A stretch of 64,000 nt of DNA from Pleurocapsa sp. CCALA 161 (GCF_003003995.1 NZ_PVWF01000004.1:36445-100444); one strand, 5' to 3'; shown: positions 52,798 to 62,588, counted from the stretch's first letter. Notes: a model not told the origin generated them from the sequence alone. Numbers and translations are program-made.

Positions 52798-54084
52798 TTA
52801 GCCGTACTGCTCTTCTGTATCTAAATCAAATAGCATTTGCAAAGAGCGCAGACAGTGACGACGAGCTTCAATATCCTGCTGCGCTCTTAACTGTACCATC
52901 GGCTCATGGAGAATCTTATTAACAATGCCTCTGGTTAGAGCCTCAATTACTTCCTGGTGCTTTTCGCCAAACTCTGAACCTAAACGAGACAAAGCTTTTT
53001 CCATTTCCTGTTCGCGGATGCTTTCGACTTTGTTACGTAAACAGCTAATCGTCGGTACAGTTTCTAGCGATCGCCACCAAAGCAGATAGTTACCCACTTC
53101 CTGTTCGATAATCACTTCGGCTTCCTGTGCCATCTGGCGACGAGTTTCTTGATTAGCTGCCACTACAGCCTTTAAGTCATCTACATTATAGGCGCTAACA
53201 CAGCCGACTTCTTTGACATTAGCATCTATGTTGCGAGGGACGGAAATATCTACTAGCATCAAGTCTTTATCTAAAGTTAAATGCTCCTCTAACTTGGCGC
53301 GGTCTAATATCGGCTGAGTTGCCCCTGTACTAGTAAATACTAGATCAGCCGTGGCGATCGCCTGCATCATTTCTCCTAGAGGATAAATCTGAATTTCTAT
53401 CTGGGAAAATTGACTACAAAGTTCTTGCGCTCGACGATGGGAACGATTAACAATTGCAATCTTAGTAACACCTTTAGACAGCAAGTGCTTAACCAGCAGG
53501 TGAGCCATTTTACCCGCACCAACAATCGTGACACTGTAGTCTGGTAAATTATTAACTTTAGTATGAACTAATTCAACTGCTGCCGAGCTAATTGAAACTG
53601 CTCCTGTGCCGATACTGGTTTCGCTGCGAACTCTTTTACCTGTAGAAATTGCCTGTTTGAATAAGCGATCTAACAACCGACCTAAACCTTTATATTTTTG
53701 TCCCAGTTTGTAGGTTTTTTTTACTTGAGCTAGTATTTGCCCTTCTCCTAATACCAAACTTTCTAAGCCTGCGGAGACACGCATTAGGTGTCGTAAGGCA
53801 TCTTCTCTTAACAACGTAAATAGATTGGGGCGCAATTCTCTGAGGGAAATCCTCGCTTTATCTGCCAAAAATTGGCTAATTTCTCGGACACCTTGTTCAA
53901 GATCTGCTGCGACACCGTAGATTTCTAAACGGTTACAGGTACTGATGATCGCTATTTCCTGAATGTGGGGATAGCTTTTGAGCAAGGCGATCGCTTCTTC
54001 AATCTGTGCTTCGGGGATACTGAGTTTTTCGCGTACTTCTACCGAGGCAGTTTTATGACTTAAACCAACAACTACAATGTTCAT
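52798..54084 (-). CDS. hemA: Glutamyl-tRNA reductase
   Basis: The 428-residue protein has catalytic Cys50 in [20 protein letters not shown] (the signature usually reads GEDQILGQ), the NADPH site [18 protein letters not shown] and a C-terminal dimerisation helix. It reduces glutamyl-tRNA to glutamate-1-semialdehyde, the first committed step toward heme and chlorophyll, in the cytoplasm. Gln at the start of the signature is a normal variant. It follows glpX on the minus strand after a terminator and has its own upstream region. Confidence 0.96.
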   Translation of the reverse strand: MNIVVVGLSHKTASVEVREKLSIPEAQIEEAIALLKSYPHIQEIAIISTCNRLEIYGVAADLEQGVREISQFLADKARISLRELRPNLFTLLREDALRHLMRVSAGLESLVLGEGQILAQVKKTYKLGQKYKGLGRLLDRLFKQAISTGKRVRSETSIGTGAVSISSAAVELVHTKVNNLPDYSVTIVGAGKMAHLLVKHLLSKGVTKIAIVNRSHRRAQELCSQFSQIEIQIYPLGEMMQAIATADLVFTSTGATQPILDRAKLEEHLTLDKDLMLVDISVPRNIDANVKEVGCVSAYNVDDLKAVVAANQETRRQMAQEAEVIIEQEVGNYLLWWRSLETVPTISCLRNKVESIREQEMEKALSRLGSEFGEKHQEVIEALTRGIVNKILHEPMVQLRAQQDIEARRHCLRSLQMLFDLDTEEQYG

Positions 54085-54193
54085 TATTTTTTTGGCAAAT
54101 TTTGCTTTAATCAGTTCTCAAACGGGGAAAATCAAAGCAAAATATTGTTTAGATCTAATAATTTTATCTTAATCAATTTTTTTATGCAGAATT

Positions 54194-54252
54194 CAGGTAA
54201 TAAAAAGGCAACAGCATAAGATGTATCTTCTACTAGTTGCCTTTTACCTGAT
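54194..54252 (-). terminator. Terminator after glpX
   Basis: AAAAGGCAAC (about 54207-54216) pairs with GTTGCCTTTT (about 54236-54245) with further pairing AGGTAA/TTACCT-like outside a small bulge. On the minus strand the right arm is followed by a T-rich stretch. It stands between glpX and hemA. Confidence 0.65.
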
Positions 54253-54365
54253 TAATTTATACCCTTTTTGCTGTGCCAACTAGCTTTTAGTTAATCAGGA
54301 TTTACATATCTTTAGCTATCAATTTAATTGTCACATAAAGATCCTGCTCAAAATTAAATAGCTGA

Positions 54366-55406
54366 CTATCTCAATTGTAGAGATTTTGGCTGGTTAAGCA
54401 TATGCACTGTATCTACAAAACGGGCAGTTTTCGACTGAGATGAGATAACCAAGCTCTGAGTTCTCGCACCGTCTTTAAAGAAACGAACACCGTTCATTAA
54501 AGTCCCAGGAGTAATACCACAAGCAGCAAACAGTACTGTTTCTCCACTAGCAAGTTCTTCTGCACCATAAACTTTATCTGGATCGTTGATACCCATTGAA
54601 CTTAGTCGCTCTAGGTTGCTTTCTTTGCTCTCACCAATTAGACCAGTTTTAACGATCGCTGGATCGTAGATTAACTGTCCTTGAAAGTGTCCACCCAAAC
54701 AGCGCATTGCCGCAGCCGAAATAACACCTTCAGGTGCAGCACCAATGCCCATCAAAGCATGGATGTTAGACCCAGAGAACGCACAGGAAATAGCAGCAGA
54801 AACATCACCGTCGGCAATCAATCTAACTCTCGCTCCTGCATCTCTGATTTCCTTGATCAACCCATCATGACGAGAGCGATCCATGACTACTACTACCAAA
54901 TCTTCAATTGAGCGATTGAGGCAGTCTGAAAGAATCTTGAGGTTTTCTGTAGCGGATTTATTAATATCTACATGACCTCTAGCTAATGGAGGTGCAGCCA
55001 GCTTTCTCATGTAAAAATCAGGTGCAGCAAATAAACCGCCTTTTTCGGCAATTGCTAAAACTGCCATCGAACCATTTTGTCCGTAGGCAACAAGGTTAGT
55101 TCCCTCACAAGGATCTACAGCGATGTCAATCTCAATTAACTCATCAGGATTACAAAAGTTTTTCGCGTCGGGACGGGTACAAATACCGACCTCCTCACCG
55201 ATATAGAGCATAGGAGCATCATCTCGCTCTCCTTCCCCAATCACAATCCGACCACGCATGTTGATTTTGTTCATGCGCTCACGCATTGCTTCTACTGCTA
55301 CTTGATCGGCAGTATCCTTTTCTCCCTTACCCATCCACTTGGCAGAGGCAATGGCAGCTTGTTCTACTACCTCAATAATTTCTAAACCGAGGGTTGTCTC
55401 CAGCAA
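54366..55406 (-). CDS. glpX: Class II fructose-1,6-/sedoheptulose-1,7-bisphosphatase
   Basis: The start is TTG 55406: AGGGAGG at 55413-55419 is six bases upstream and the family begins [28 protein letters not shown] longer frame to 55544 lacks support. The 346-residue protein has metal and phosphate sites in [25 protein letters not shown] and GGAAPEGV-like [13 protein letters not shown]. In cyanobacteria this single enzyme dephosphorylates both fructose and sedoheptulose bisphosphates in the Calvin cycle and is redox and AMP regulated. Length equals that of Synechocystis Slr2094. Confidence 0.96.
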   Translation of the reverse strand: MLETTLGLEIIEVVEQAAIASAKWMGKGEKDTADQVAVEAMRERMNKINMRGRIVIGEGERDDAPMLYIGEEVGICTRPDAKNFCNPDELIEIDIAVDPCEGTNLVAYGQNGSMAVLAIAEKGGLFAAPDFYMRKLAAPPLARGHVDINKSATENLKILSDCLNRSIEDLVVVVMDRSRHDGLIKEIRDAGARVRLIADGDVSAAISCAFSGSNIHALMGIGAAPEGVISAAAMRCLGGHFQGQLIYDPAIVKTGLIGESKESNLERLSSMGINDPDKVYGAEELASGETVLFAACGITPGTLMNGVRFFKDGARTQSLVISSQSKTARFVDTVHMLNQPKSLQLR

Positions 55407-55564
55407 AGTTTTCCTCCCTAATTTGCTTGTTGTTAAATTTCTTTTAAAAGCGATGAAGTATGGTCTTGGACGGGGCTTACACCAAACTATGCGGTGCAAG
55501 TAAGGCGCGTTTTGCGAGTCAGCGCCATCTAGGGTTTTACCCAAGTAAAGCGATTGACGAGGTT

Positions 55565-55660
55565 GAGTAAGAGTATTCTTACAGTCGGCTTTTCCTCAAG
55601 GATAAGCTTCGCAAATGAGTAAGAATCTTCTTACCCAAAACGCGACTTACTCAAAAGCCG
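55565..55660. repeat. Nested palindromes carrying a 23 bp insertion-like repeat
   Basis: Arms CGGCTTTT (55586-55593) + GAGTAAG (55617-55623) match CTTACTC (55646-55652) + AAAAGCCG (55653-55660). The left arm is split by 55594-55616, a 23-base segment starting CCTCAAGGATAAG and ending TTCGCAAAT. Removing it makes the arms a perfect 15 bp inverted repeat. GTAAGA...TCTTAC hairpins lie on both sides. Confidence 0.75.
55594..55616 (+). repeat. 23 bp small dispersed repeat in a palindrome arm
   Basis: It starts CCTCAAGGATAAG and ends CTTCGCAAAT. It differs from the minus-strand copy at 7241-7263 at two positions and from 40078-40100 at a few more. Confidence 0.75.
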
Positions 55661-56131
55661 CCGCCCCATGAACAACTTCATCAAGAAGCGATGTCTCAAG
55701 TCCAAAGTCTACCAGAGAGAGGTATCTCTCTGATAATTATTAATTTTTAATAAGCTCTGCAAGAGAGCTTCAGTGTTTATCTAAATATCTTATTAGTTTG
55801 TAATCTACAGACCCAAAGATTCAGGATGACTTTTAAGAAATAATGACTTTTCGCTATCAAGTAGGTATTTTAGTATATTTTGTAACAAAAAAATTAAGAC
55901 AAATAACGGCTGCTTGGTGAAGAGTGATAAGCTCAAAAATAAACATGCGATCGCGTTTTTATTTAGCTTTTTATTTAGCAATATAGCAATATTCTGGCTC
56001 TGCTCAATAGCTGCCAAATATTAATAAAATGTTTAGTTAGGCCACTAGATGAGAGATTGGTAGTTAATCTATGAGAATACTCAAGTTAGTATTTTTATCC
56101 ACTCAAGCAGAGACTAAATTATTATTTTTAC

Positions 56132-56227
56132 ATGACATCCCACGATTTTCTGACCTTAGTTTTATTGCTTAGTCCAGGCATGGCATTATCAGTTTTACTC
56201 ATGCTGACTTTTGCCAAAGGTGGTTAA
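56132..56227 (+). CDS. Candidate 31-residue single-span membrane peptide
   Basis: ATG 56132 opens a 31-codon frame starting MTSHDFLTLVLLLSPGM with a clear hydrophobic stretch and a charged AKGG end, the size and pattern of small photosynthetic or respiratory subunits. No strong ribosome-binding site is seen. I cannot name it. It is in the spacer upstream of the minus-strand DUF760 gene. Confidence 0.4.
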   Translation: MTSHDFLTLVLLLSPGMALSVLLMLTFAKGG

Positions 56228-56324
56228 TTTGACAAGGCAAAGCCAAGATCAGCTTTTAAATCTGGCATCTAGGCAAAGCTAAAGGCGATTTTTGTTGAGT
56301 TTAACCAACAAGAGCGCAATTTAA

Positions 56325-56669
56325 CTATTGAGCTTCATCACTCAAAGTATGATTAGGCAGATTAGCCAAACTCTCTTCTAAATCCATCCTCTTCTCCATC
56401 TGACATAAAAAGTAGCCCGTCATCATTGCTGAAGCTAGCAAATGAGCTAAGTTTTCTCGGTCAGTAGTAATTTTTACGTTGAAGTCTCCCGATGGCAACA
56501 TACCTACTAATCCTTGGACGTTTTGAGAGATAATCTGCTTGACGTCTGGACTTGCCGAGGCAGCAATTTGAGCTAGAACCTCGGGATGTTGCTGACGCAA
56601 ATACTGCATCAAGGTATTGTAGTTATGTTCTTGTGATTCAGAATTAAGAAAATCAAAATTAAATATCAT
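56325..56669 (-). CDS. DUF760-domain protein
   Basis: The 114-residue protein carries EVLAQIAASASPDVKQIISQNVQGLVGMLPSGDFNVKITTDRENLAHLLASAMMTGYFL, the complete DUF760 core found in cyanobacteria and plants. No catalytic motif is known; it may be a regulatory or assembly factor. No membrane helix is predicted with certainty. It is followed by scpB on the minus strand in reverse order, with an 84 bp gap. Confidence 0.88.
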   Translation of the reverse strand: MIFNFDFLNSESQEHNYNTLMQYLRQQHPEVLAQIAASASPDVKQIISQNVQGLVGMLPSGDFNVKITTDRENLAHLLASAMMTGYFLCQMEKRMDLEESLANLPNHTLSDEAQ

Positions 56670-56753
56670 TCGTTACCCAGATATGGATGTACGTTATTTA
56701 TACTTTGACACAGTACCAGGGGCATCGGCTAGTCACTCAGTAGCTTTAAACCG

Positions 56754-57254
56754 CTAGGGAATAGCCATATTGTTAATTTCAAAGTATTGATGGAATTTAT
56801 TAGTCACTTCAAGCCAATAAGAGCGACCATCAGCCTGTTCTCGTTTACGTACAAACCCCAACTGTACTAACTCGGCTATTTGTTGATAGGCGCTGCTACC
56901 TCGCAAGTCAATTAATTCAGTCTGCAAAATTGGGTTTCTCAATGCCACTGCTGCCAAAGTTCTCAGCGCTCCTTTTCCTAATTCGGCAGGAACTAATTCT
57001 CGCAGCAGATATTCGTAATCTTGTTTAAGTTGTAAACTATATCCAGCCTCGGTTTCGATGATTTCCAAAGCGCTATCTCGATGGGCATAGTCATTCATTA
57101 GCTCAATGATGCCGTCTTCAATTAATTCGCGATCGCTTTGGGATATCTTAGCTGATTCAGCATCTTGTTCCTGAAGACAAGCATGTATTTCTTCAATGGA
57201 GAGGGGTCTGCCTTTGATGTAGATAATCGCTTCGATCTTGGTGGATAGTTTCAT
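56754..57254 (-). CDS. scpB: Segregation and condensation protein B
   Basis: The 166-residue protein has two winged-helix domains: KIEAIIYIKGRPLSIEEIHACLQ at the start and ELIDLRGSSAYQQIAELVQLGFVRKREQADGR near the end. ScpB is part of the SMC-ScpAB complex that compacts and segregates the chromosome. Length is short but within the family. It lies 30 bp from thiD on the same strand. Confidence 0.92.
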   Translation of the reverse strand: MKLSTKIEAIIYIKGRPLSIEEIHACLQEQDAESAKISQSDRELIEDGIIELMNDYAHRDSALEIIETEAGYSLQLKQDYEYLLRELVPAELGKGALRTLAAVALRNPILQTELIDLRGSSAYQQIAELVQLGFVRKREQADGRSYWLEVTNKFHQYFEINNMAIP

Positions 57255-57284
57255 AATCTGTACTAGAGGTTAAAAATGCTTTGC

Positions 57285-58085
57285 TCAATCAGATTTTATT
57301 AAAGGAAAAAAATGACCAACAGGACCATTACCTGCACCAATGTCTAAAGAATGTTCCAAAGCATTGGTAACATAATTTTTGGCGTTGACTACGGATTGCC
57401 AAAGATCTTGACCCAAAGCTAAATTAGCACAGATTGCTGCGGAGAGAGTACACCCGGTACCGTGGGTATTTTTAGTGGTTATAGTTTTGTTAAATAAAAT
57501 TTTAATTTCTTGTCCGTCATACCAAACATCTACCCCCTGCTCATTTCCTAGCAAACTACCACCTTTGGCCAAAACTACTGTTTTACTACCCTGATAAATG
57601 GCGATCGCTGCCTGTTTAAGTTGCTCTACACTATCAATAGTCAAACCGCTGAGAATTTCTGCTTCATAGCGATTAGGTGTCACGATTAGAGCCTGGGGAA
57701 TCAGTAGCTCTTGCAAAGAGGCGATCGCCAGATCGTCAATTAACTTGACCCCCGTGCGAGAAACCATGACAGGATCGACGACTAGCTGTTGCCAGTTTTG
57801 CTGTTTAAGCTGTTGAGCAATGATCGTGATGATTGCCGAATTTAACAACATTCCAGTCTTGACGGCATTCACTGCTAAATCACTCCCTACAGCCTCCATT
57901 TGTGCTGTAATCAGGGGCATACTCATTTCTGCTACTTGAGTTACCCCAACAGTGTTTTGTGCCGTGACGCAAGTAACCACGCTAGCACCATGAACACAGT
58001 GCATGGCGAAGGTTTTCAGATCTGCCTGAATCCCTGCTCCGCCAATACTATCAGATCCAGCAATAGTTAGAGCTACTTTAGTCAA
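57285..58085 (-). CDS. thiD: Hydroxymethylpyrimidine/phosphomethylpyrimidine kinase
   Basis: The 266-residue protein (TTG start 58085) begins TKVALTIAGSDSIGGAGIQADLKTFA, the ribokinase-fold start, and ends with the ATP-binding KNTHGTGCTLSAAICANLA, whose GTGC Cys/Asp anion hole is typical. It phosphorylates HMP in thiamine synthesis, in the cytoplasm. No TPP riboswitch fits the 44 bp between it and ftsZ. It may be cotranscribed with ftsZ. Confidence 0.95.
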   Translation of the reverse strand: MTKVALTIAGSDSIGGAGIQADLKTFAMHCVHGASVVTCVTAQNTVGVTQVAEMSMPLITAQMEAVGSDLAVNAVKTGMLLNSAIITIIAQQLKQQNWQQLVVDPVMVSRTGVKLIDDLAIASLQELLIPQALIVTPNRYEAEILSGLTIDSVEQLKQAAIAIYQGSKTVVLAKGGSLLGNEQGVDVWYDGQEIKILFNKTITTKNTHGTGCTLSAAICANLALGQDLWQSVVNAKNYVTNALEHSLDIGAGNGPVGHFFPLIKSD

Positions 58086-58129
58086 GATATTTAGTTACTG
58101 TGTTTGAGCGCGATCGCTTATCAGCCAGT

Positions 58130-59407
58130 TTAATTTTTAGGAAAACGTCTCTGCTTCAAGAAATCAGGAATTTCAATTCCACCGCTGTTTTTATTGACCC
58201 GATTGCGATCGGGCTGTGGTGCTGTTGAAATACTCTGAAAAACGTTGTTTGATTGTTGTACTTGCGGTTCTTCCAGTTCAAGCTCCTGGGTTTCACCATC
58301 AAATCCTGTGGCAATCACAGTAATTCTCACCTCTCCTTCCATACTGTCATCAATGACCGCACCAAAGATAATATTTGCGTCTTCATCAACTACTTCATAA
58401 ATGCTATCAGCAGCAGCATTTACTTCGTGAAGAGTTAAGTCATATCCTCCAGTAATATTAATTACTACTCCCTTAGCGCCATGAATGGATGCTTCTAGTA
58501 AAGGAGAAGAAACCGCAGCCACCGCAGCTTCTCTAGCACGAGATTTACCAGATCCCAACCCAATACCCATCAAGGCTGAACCAGCATCAGCCATAATTGC
58601 CCTGACATCGGCAAAATCTACGTTGATTAAACCAGGAATCGTAATGATATCTGAAATACCCTGTACACCTTGGCGCAGAACATCATCTGCTACCCCAAAA
58701 GCTTCCTGTACGGGAGTTTCTGGAGAAATTACTGACAATAGCTGATTGTTGGGAATCACAATCAGAGTATCTACTCGACTACGAAAAGCCTCAATACCTT
58801 TTTCTGCCTGTTTGGTGCGTCTTCTGCCCTCAAAGGTAAAGGGACGAGTTACCACTCCTACGGTCAGACAGCCCATTTCTTTAGCTACTTCAGCAGCGAT
58901 GGGTGCTGCCCCTGTACCTGTACCACCGCCCATACCAGCAGTAATGAAGACTAAATCAGTATTTTCTAGGGCATGAGCTATTTCATCCCGTGACTCTTCT
59001 GCTGCTTTTTGCCCAATGGCAGGGTTTCCCCCAGCACCTAAACCTCTAGTAATTTTATGCCCAATCTGTAGCTTCTGAGGCGCCATGGCATTGTCTAAAG
59101 CTTGAGCATCCGTGTTAATTGCCCAAAATTCAATCCCCGACACCTGGCTTTCAATCATGCGGTTTACTGCATTGCAGCCACCACCACCCACACCCATGAC
59201 TTTAATCTTGGCAACGTTGCTTGGCACTATTTTATTACTCCTTATTTCTTCTTTGGGAATCTGAGAACTATTATTATGACCCTTGAAAGGTATTCCCATA
59301 CTGTTACTGTTACCTAAAGAGTTATTTGCTAGAGCGGTGGATAAATCGGAACGATTATAGTTAATTTCGTTATTGAAAGTATTAACGTTTCTTTTGTTTA
59401 AAGACAT
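58130..59407 (-). CDS. ftsZ: Cell division protein FtsZ
   Basis: The 425-residue protein has a 65-residue N-terminal extension typical of cyanobacteria, then the GTPase domain with [11 protein letters not shown], the tubulin signature [10 protein letters not shown] (158-167) and GIGSGK-like [11 protein letters not shown]. The C-terminal peptide [17 protein letters not shown] is the conserved binding site for division partners. It polymerises into the Z ring. ftsQ lies upstream on the same strand, the usual cyanobacterial arrangement, with a 238 bp spacer that may hold the ftsZ promoter. Confidence 0.97.
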   Translation of the reverse strand: MSLNKRNVNTFNNEINYNRSDLSTALANNSLGNSNSMGIPFKGHNNSSQIPKEEIRSNKIVPSNVAKIKVMGVGGGGCNAVNRMIESQVSGIEFWAINTDAQALDNAMAPQKLQIGHKITRGLGAGGNPAIGQKAAEESRDEIAHALENTDLVFITAGMGGGTGTGAAPIAAEVAKEMGCLTVGVVTRPFTFEGRRRTKQAEKGIEAFRSRVDTLIVIPNNQLLSVISPETPVQEAFGVADDVLRQGVQGISDIITIPGLINVDFADVRAIMADAGSALMGIGLGSGKSRAREAAVAAVSSPLLEASIHGAKGVVINITGGYDLTLHEVNAAADSIYEVVDEDANIIFGAVIDDSMEGEVRITVIATGFDGETQELELEEPQVQQSNNVFQSISTAPQPDRNRVNKNSGGIEIPDFLKQRRFPKN

Positions 59408-59645
59408 GGGCGTGCATCAAGGTTTCCGCGCTTAGTTTTCTGATTCAGAATTCAATTTGGTAGCTTAACTCAATTTATTATCATCTGGGTATTTTGTTCT
59501 GGGAATAATATTAAAGTTTTCGTAATTATTAAACACATCTGATTAACTATCATCCAAGAAATTACGGAACACAAAAAGCAAAATTGCCACCAATATACGT
59601 GTATTTACTTAACTTGCTCAAAGATTTTACTGATTTGACTTAAGA

Positions 59646-60419
59646 TTAGTACTTTTGAATTAAATTTATCCCAGGATTACTTAAGTCAATATAGGCAATT
59701 TCGCTCTTTTTGAGCTGTTTTGGTAAATTCTTTAATTTTGAGATAATTTTAAACTGTTGTTCTAGGTAAGATGATTTTGACCCTAGAAAAACTGTCCCTA
59801 TTTTCGTATTCAAAAGTATGCTTCCTGATGGTTGCCAGTGAACTTCAGATATTCCTAATTCAGGGTAAAGAAAAATTAATTGATATATTTTCTGCCAAGT
59901 TTGTTGAAACTCCATTTGATAGTCAATTACTTTGAGTTTTGGTAGAGAAAAATTGGCTTTTGTACCACTATAAAATTTCGGCGCAATCCATTCTCCTTGA
60001 GAATTCAAAAAACCCACTTCTCCGTTAAAAGTAGCTAAAGCTACAGGAATCTTTTCCTGTAGAGAAATAGTAATGAGAGGAGGAATAATTTGTTTGTTAA
60101 CTTTTGCTGCTTCAACTGAAGGAATAGATTTAATTTTTTGACTTAGTTCAATACCGTTGACTGACCAAATATACTGTGGATAGCTTAAGTTTAAAGCATG
60201 ATAAATTGCATCTTCATTTACTATTGTTTTACCGTTGATTCTGACTTGAGTCTGCCTTTTAATTTGCGAATTTGGTAAGATCGCTGCTAGGCTAAGACCC
60301 ATCGTACAGGAAATTAAGCAGCAAGCACGCCAAAAAGAAAGACGCATCAAGCGACGCTGCTGAAGTTTTGCTAGAGCCAGCTTAGACTTGAGTTGTTGCG
60401 AGGGCAGAAATACACTCAT
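59646..60419 (-). CDS. ftsQ: Cell division protein FtsQ/DivIB
   Basis: From ATG 60419 the protein has 257 residues: a cytoplasmic basic N-terminus, one transmembrane helix (about 28-48), a POTRA domain (about 55-120, VNEDAIYHALNLSYPQYIWSVNGIELSQKI) and a beta domain with EKIPVALATFNGEVGFLNSQGEWI. It bridges the Z ring and the septal synthase in the periplasm. The family is divergent, so the call rests on the fold and on the ftsZ neighbour. Confidence 0.9.
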   Translation of the reverse strand: MSVFLPSQQLKSKLALAKLQQRRLMRLSFWRACCLISCTMGLSLAAILPNSQIKRQTQVRINGKTIVNEDAIYHALNLSYPQYIWSVNGIELSQKIKSIPSVEAAKVNKQIIPPLITISLQEKIPVALATFNGEVGFLNSQGEWIAPKFYSGTKANFSLPKLKVIDYQMEFQQTWQKIYQLIFLYPELGISEVHWQPSGSILLNTKIGTVFLGSKSSYLEQQFKIISKLKNLPKQLKKSEIAYIDLSNPGINLIQKY

Positions 60420-60836
60420 AAGCAAGAAACCATAGTTTTAAACAGCACTGGGGTAATCTCTGATGATTGAGCTAAGATATTATTGGTTTAATTAATTTAA
60501 TCCGCAATTATATTAACTGCTATAAATAAAATATGCTAATTAGTGTAACGCGGTAGAAGATAACAGTCTGGTAAGATGTGTATGCACTAACTGTTCTCGT
60601 CAGCTAAAAGTTATTTGGTTTTAGTTGCCAATGCGCCGAAATTACTTAAATTAAAGAATGGTTGCGGGGTTATTGTGGTGTATCCTTTAATTCCCTAAAG
60701 TTTTAAGTTACCTGTGGTAGATTAGACTTTAAATTAATAAAAATCTTTGTCAGATTGAATCTTCAGCTAAGGCTTAGATAAAGCTTTTCCACTGTGGGAG
60801 AAACTATCTCGGCTATATCTATTGTATTTTTAACGT
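60420..60836. other. 417 bp divergent spacer between ftsQ and the processing protease gene
   Basis: No gene is seen. The spacer must hold promoters for both genes. I found no riboswitch or strong palindrome in it. Confidence 0.6.
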
Positions 60837-62132
60837 ATGGTAATGACAAAAAAAGGACTGATTTTGGGCACAACTGCGGTAGCTATATCAACTGTAGCAG
60901 TGACTGGTGCAGGAATTCATTTGTCTCAGAGTCAAGCCTTGATTCAAAGTGGTCCGAAAGAGACAATTGATGAAGTATGGCAAATAATTAATTATCAGTA
61001 CGTCGATGCAACTTTTAACCAGACTGACTGGCTAAAAGTTAGGCAAGAATATGTCAAAAATGCTGCTTACAAAAATCAGGAAGATTCTTATAAAGCTATT
61101 CGTGAAATGTTGGGCAAGCTTAAAGATCCTTACACCCGCTTTATGAATCCTGAAGAGTTCAAAAATATGCAAATTGACACTTCAGGAGAATTAACTGGAG
61201 TAGGCATTCAAATCTCTGCAGATGAAAAAACAGGTCGATTATTGGTGATCTCGCCCATTGAAAATACTCCTGCTGCTGAAGCAGGGATTCTGGCTCAGGA
61301 TTTAATCATCAAGATTGATGGCACTGACACCAAAGGTATGGACGTCAATGATGCGGTGGAGTTAATTAGAGGGGAGCAAGGCAGCCAGGTTACCCTAACA
61401 ATTGAGCGCAATGGCGAGGTGCAGGATTATGATATTATCCGTGAAAAAATTGAAATTCACCCTGTTAAAGCCAGTATTAGAAATACGGAATTAGGCAAAG
61501 TTGGCTATATTCGTCTCACCACCTTTAACGAATACGCTGCTAGAGATATGCAGAAGGCAATTAAAGAGCAGGAACAGGCAAATGTAGTCGGTTATGTATT
61601 AGATCTGCGTTCTAATCCTGGTGGCTTACTTTATGCCAGTATCGATATTGCGCGGATGTGGATCAATCAAGGTACGATTGTTTCGACTGTAGATCGTAAG
61701 GGTATTAGCGATCGCGAATCCGCAACCAACAAAGCTTTAACTGATAAGCCATTAGTAGTTTTAGTTGATGGTGGTTCGGCTAGCGCCAGCGAAATTCTCT
61801 CAGGTGCGCTCAAAGATAATAAACGGGCAACGTTATTAGGCACAAAAACTTTTGGTAAAGGTTTGGTTCAATCGGTTCGTCGTTTAGGAGATGGTTCGGG
61901 GTTGGCAGTTACAATCGCCAAATATCTAACTCCGAATGGTACAGATATTAATAAAGAGGGAATTCCACCTAATGTGGTGCTTAAGTTAAATGAATCTCAG
62001 CTTAAGGAACTTTATGGTGGCGATCGCTCTAAGCTTGGTACTCAGGAAGATCCTCAGTTTGCCAAAGCACTTGATATTTTAAACAAAAATATTCAGGCGC
62101 AAAAATCGGGTGAACCCCAAGCAGTTAAATAA
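60837..62132 (+). CDS. C-terminal processing serine protease (S41, Ctp family)
   Basis: The 431-residue protein has a short N-terminal membrane or signal segment (6-26), a PDZ domain (about 115-195, SGELTGVGIQISADEKTGRLLVISPI) and the S41 core. The Ser-Lys dyad is Ser316 in DGGSASASEI and Lys341 in GTKTFGKG, spaced 25 residues as in Tsp. The nearest group is CtpC or CtpB; CtpA, which matures D1, cannot be separated by eye. It may process lumenal or periplasmic proteins. It faces psbI, 340 bp away. Confidence 0.9.
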   Translation: MVMTKKGLILGTTAVAISTVAVTGAGIHLSQSQALIQSGPKETIDEVWQIINYQYVDATFNQTDWLKVRQEYVKNAAYKNQEDSYKAIREMLGKLKDPYTRFMNPEEFKNMQIDTSGELTGVGIQISADEKTGRLLVISPIENTPAAEAGILAQDLIIKIDGTDTKGMDVNDAVELIRGEQGSQVTLTIERNGEVQDYDIIREKIEIHPVKASIRNTELGKVGYIRLTTFNEYAARDMQKAIKEQEQANVVGYVLDLRSNPGGLLYASIDIARMWINQGTIVSTVDRKGISDRESATNKALTDKPLVVLVDGGSASASEILSGALKDNKRATLLGTKTFGKGLVQSVRRLGDGSGLAVTIAKYLTPNGTDINKEGIPPNVVLKLNESQLKELYGGDRSKLGTQEDPQFAKALDILNKNIQAQKSGEPQAVK

Positions 62133-62135
62133 AGG

Positions 62136-62175
62136 AGCTTTGCTCCTAGCTATAAGCCATAAGCTATAAGCTTTT
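62136..62175. repeat. 40 bp dispersed repeat with heptads, copy 2
   Basis: It begins GAGCTTTGCT at 62136 and has in-phase heptads AGCTATA, AGCCATA, AGCTATA, AGCTTTT at 62148-62175. The copy at 15539-15578 is nearly the same. It follows the Ctp stop codon. Confidence 0.75.
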
Positions 62176-62211
62176 TAATTAAATAATTTAATCATTTTAT
62201 TAGTGGATAAA

Positions 62212-62397
62212 CTACTCAGGTTGACATTTACCCGCTCGAATTAAACCAATTTTTTTAGCGATCGCTTCTTGTTCGCTCTTGTATGAACCCCATTGCTCTT
62301 GTTCTGGGGTTTTTGTCTGTTGGCAAGAAAACTGTCTTACTTGACAAGTTCCGTCTTCCTGTTTAATTACGTACCAAAATTCTTGTTCTGTACTCAT
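62212..62397 (-). CDS. Conserved small protein of unknown function, 61 residues
   Basis: The 61-residue protein starts STEQEFWYVIKQEDGTCQVRQFSCQQTKTPEQEQWGSYKSEQEAIAKKIGLIRAGKCQPE-like sequence with Cys at three places. It looks like a small beta-alpha protein with no known motif. It lies 74 bp after psbI on the same strand but beyond the psbI terminator, so it needs its own promoter or read-through. Confidence 0.65.
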   Translation of the reverse strand: MSTEQEFWYVIKQEDGTCQVRQFSCQQTKTPEQEQWGSYKSEQEAIAKKIGLIRAGKCQPE

Positions 62398-62423
62398 TTT
62401 TGACCACTTACTAGATATAAATT

Positions 62424-62447
62424 AAAAAAGGGGCATTCAAGCCCCTT
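62424..62447 (-). terminator. Rho-independent terminator after psbI
   Basis: AAGGGGC (62428-62434) pairs with GCCCCTT (62441-62447) around an ATTCAA loop. On the minus strand the hairpin is followed by a T-run (complement of the A-run 62424-62429). It lies 25 bases after the psbI stop. Confidence 0.9.
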
Positions 62448-62471
62448 AATTCTAGATTCTTTAGTTGATTA

Positions 62472-62588
62472 TTATTCTGAGTCGCTACCGCCAGGATTAC
62501 GAGAAGGATCGCTGGAGAGAAAGCCAAAAATAAATAGTCCGATAAAGAAAAAGACGGTGATATACACCACAATTTTAAGAGTAGCCAT
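62472..62588 (-). CDS. psbI: Photosystem II reaction centre protein I
   Basis: ATG 62588 opens a 38-codon frame starting [19 protein letters not shown], with the segment [14 protein letters not shown] and a TAA at 62472-62474. The single helix and the SSDP-RNPG end are exact PsbI features, and 38 residues is the usual length. GGAG lies nine bases before the start. PsbI is a small membrane subunit next to D1 and CP43 in photosystem II. A hydrophobic 80-codon frame on the same strand at 62411-62653 is a shadow of this gene. Confidence 0.97.
   Translation of the reverse strand: MATLKIVVYITVFFFIGLFIFGFLSSDPSRNPGGSDSE

Larger units (their letters stand above)
55407..56131. other. 725 bp spacer upstream of glpX
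   Basis: I see no confident gene. It holds a nested palindrome (55565-55660) interrupted by a 23 bp repeat, a hairpin AGAGAGAG/CTCTCTCT-like around 55715-55734 and another AGCTCT/AGAGCT around 55753-55770. A 70-codon minus-strand frame at 55805-56017 is hydrophobic and lacks a start context, so I leave it out. The structures could lie in a long glpX leader. Confidence 0.6.

Noticed and set aside
55805..56017. 70-codon minus-strand hydrophobic frame
   Set aside because: No ribosome-binding site or known motif; AT-rich spacer gives such frames by chance.
58086..58129. TPP riboswitch before thiD
   Set aside because: The spacer is only 44 bp and lacks the conserved THI-box bases.
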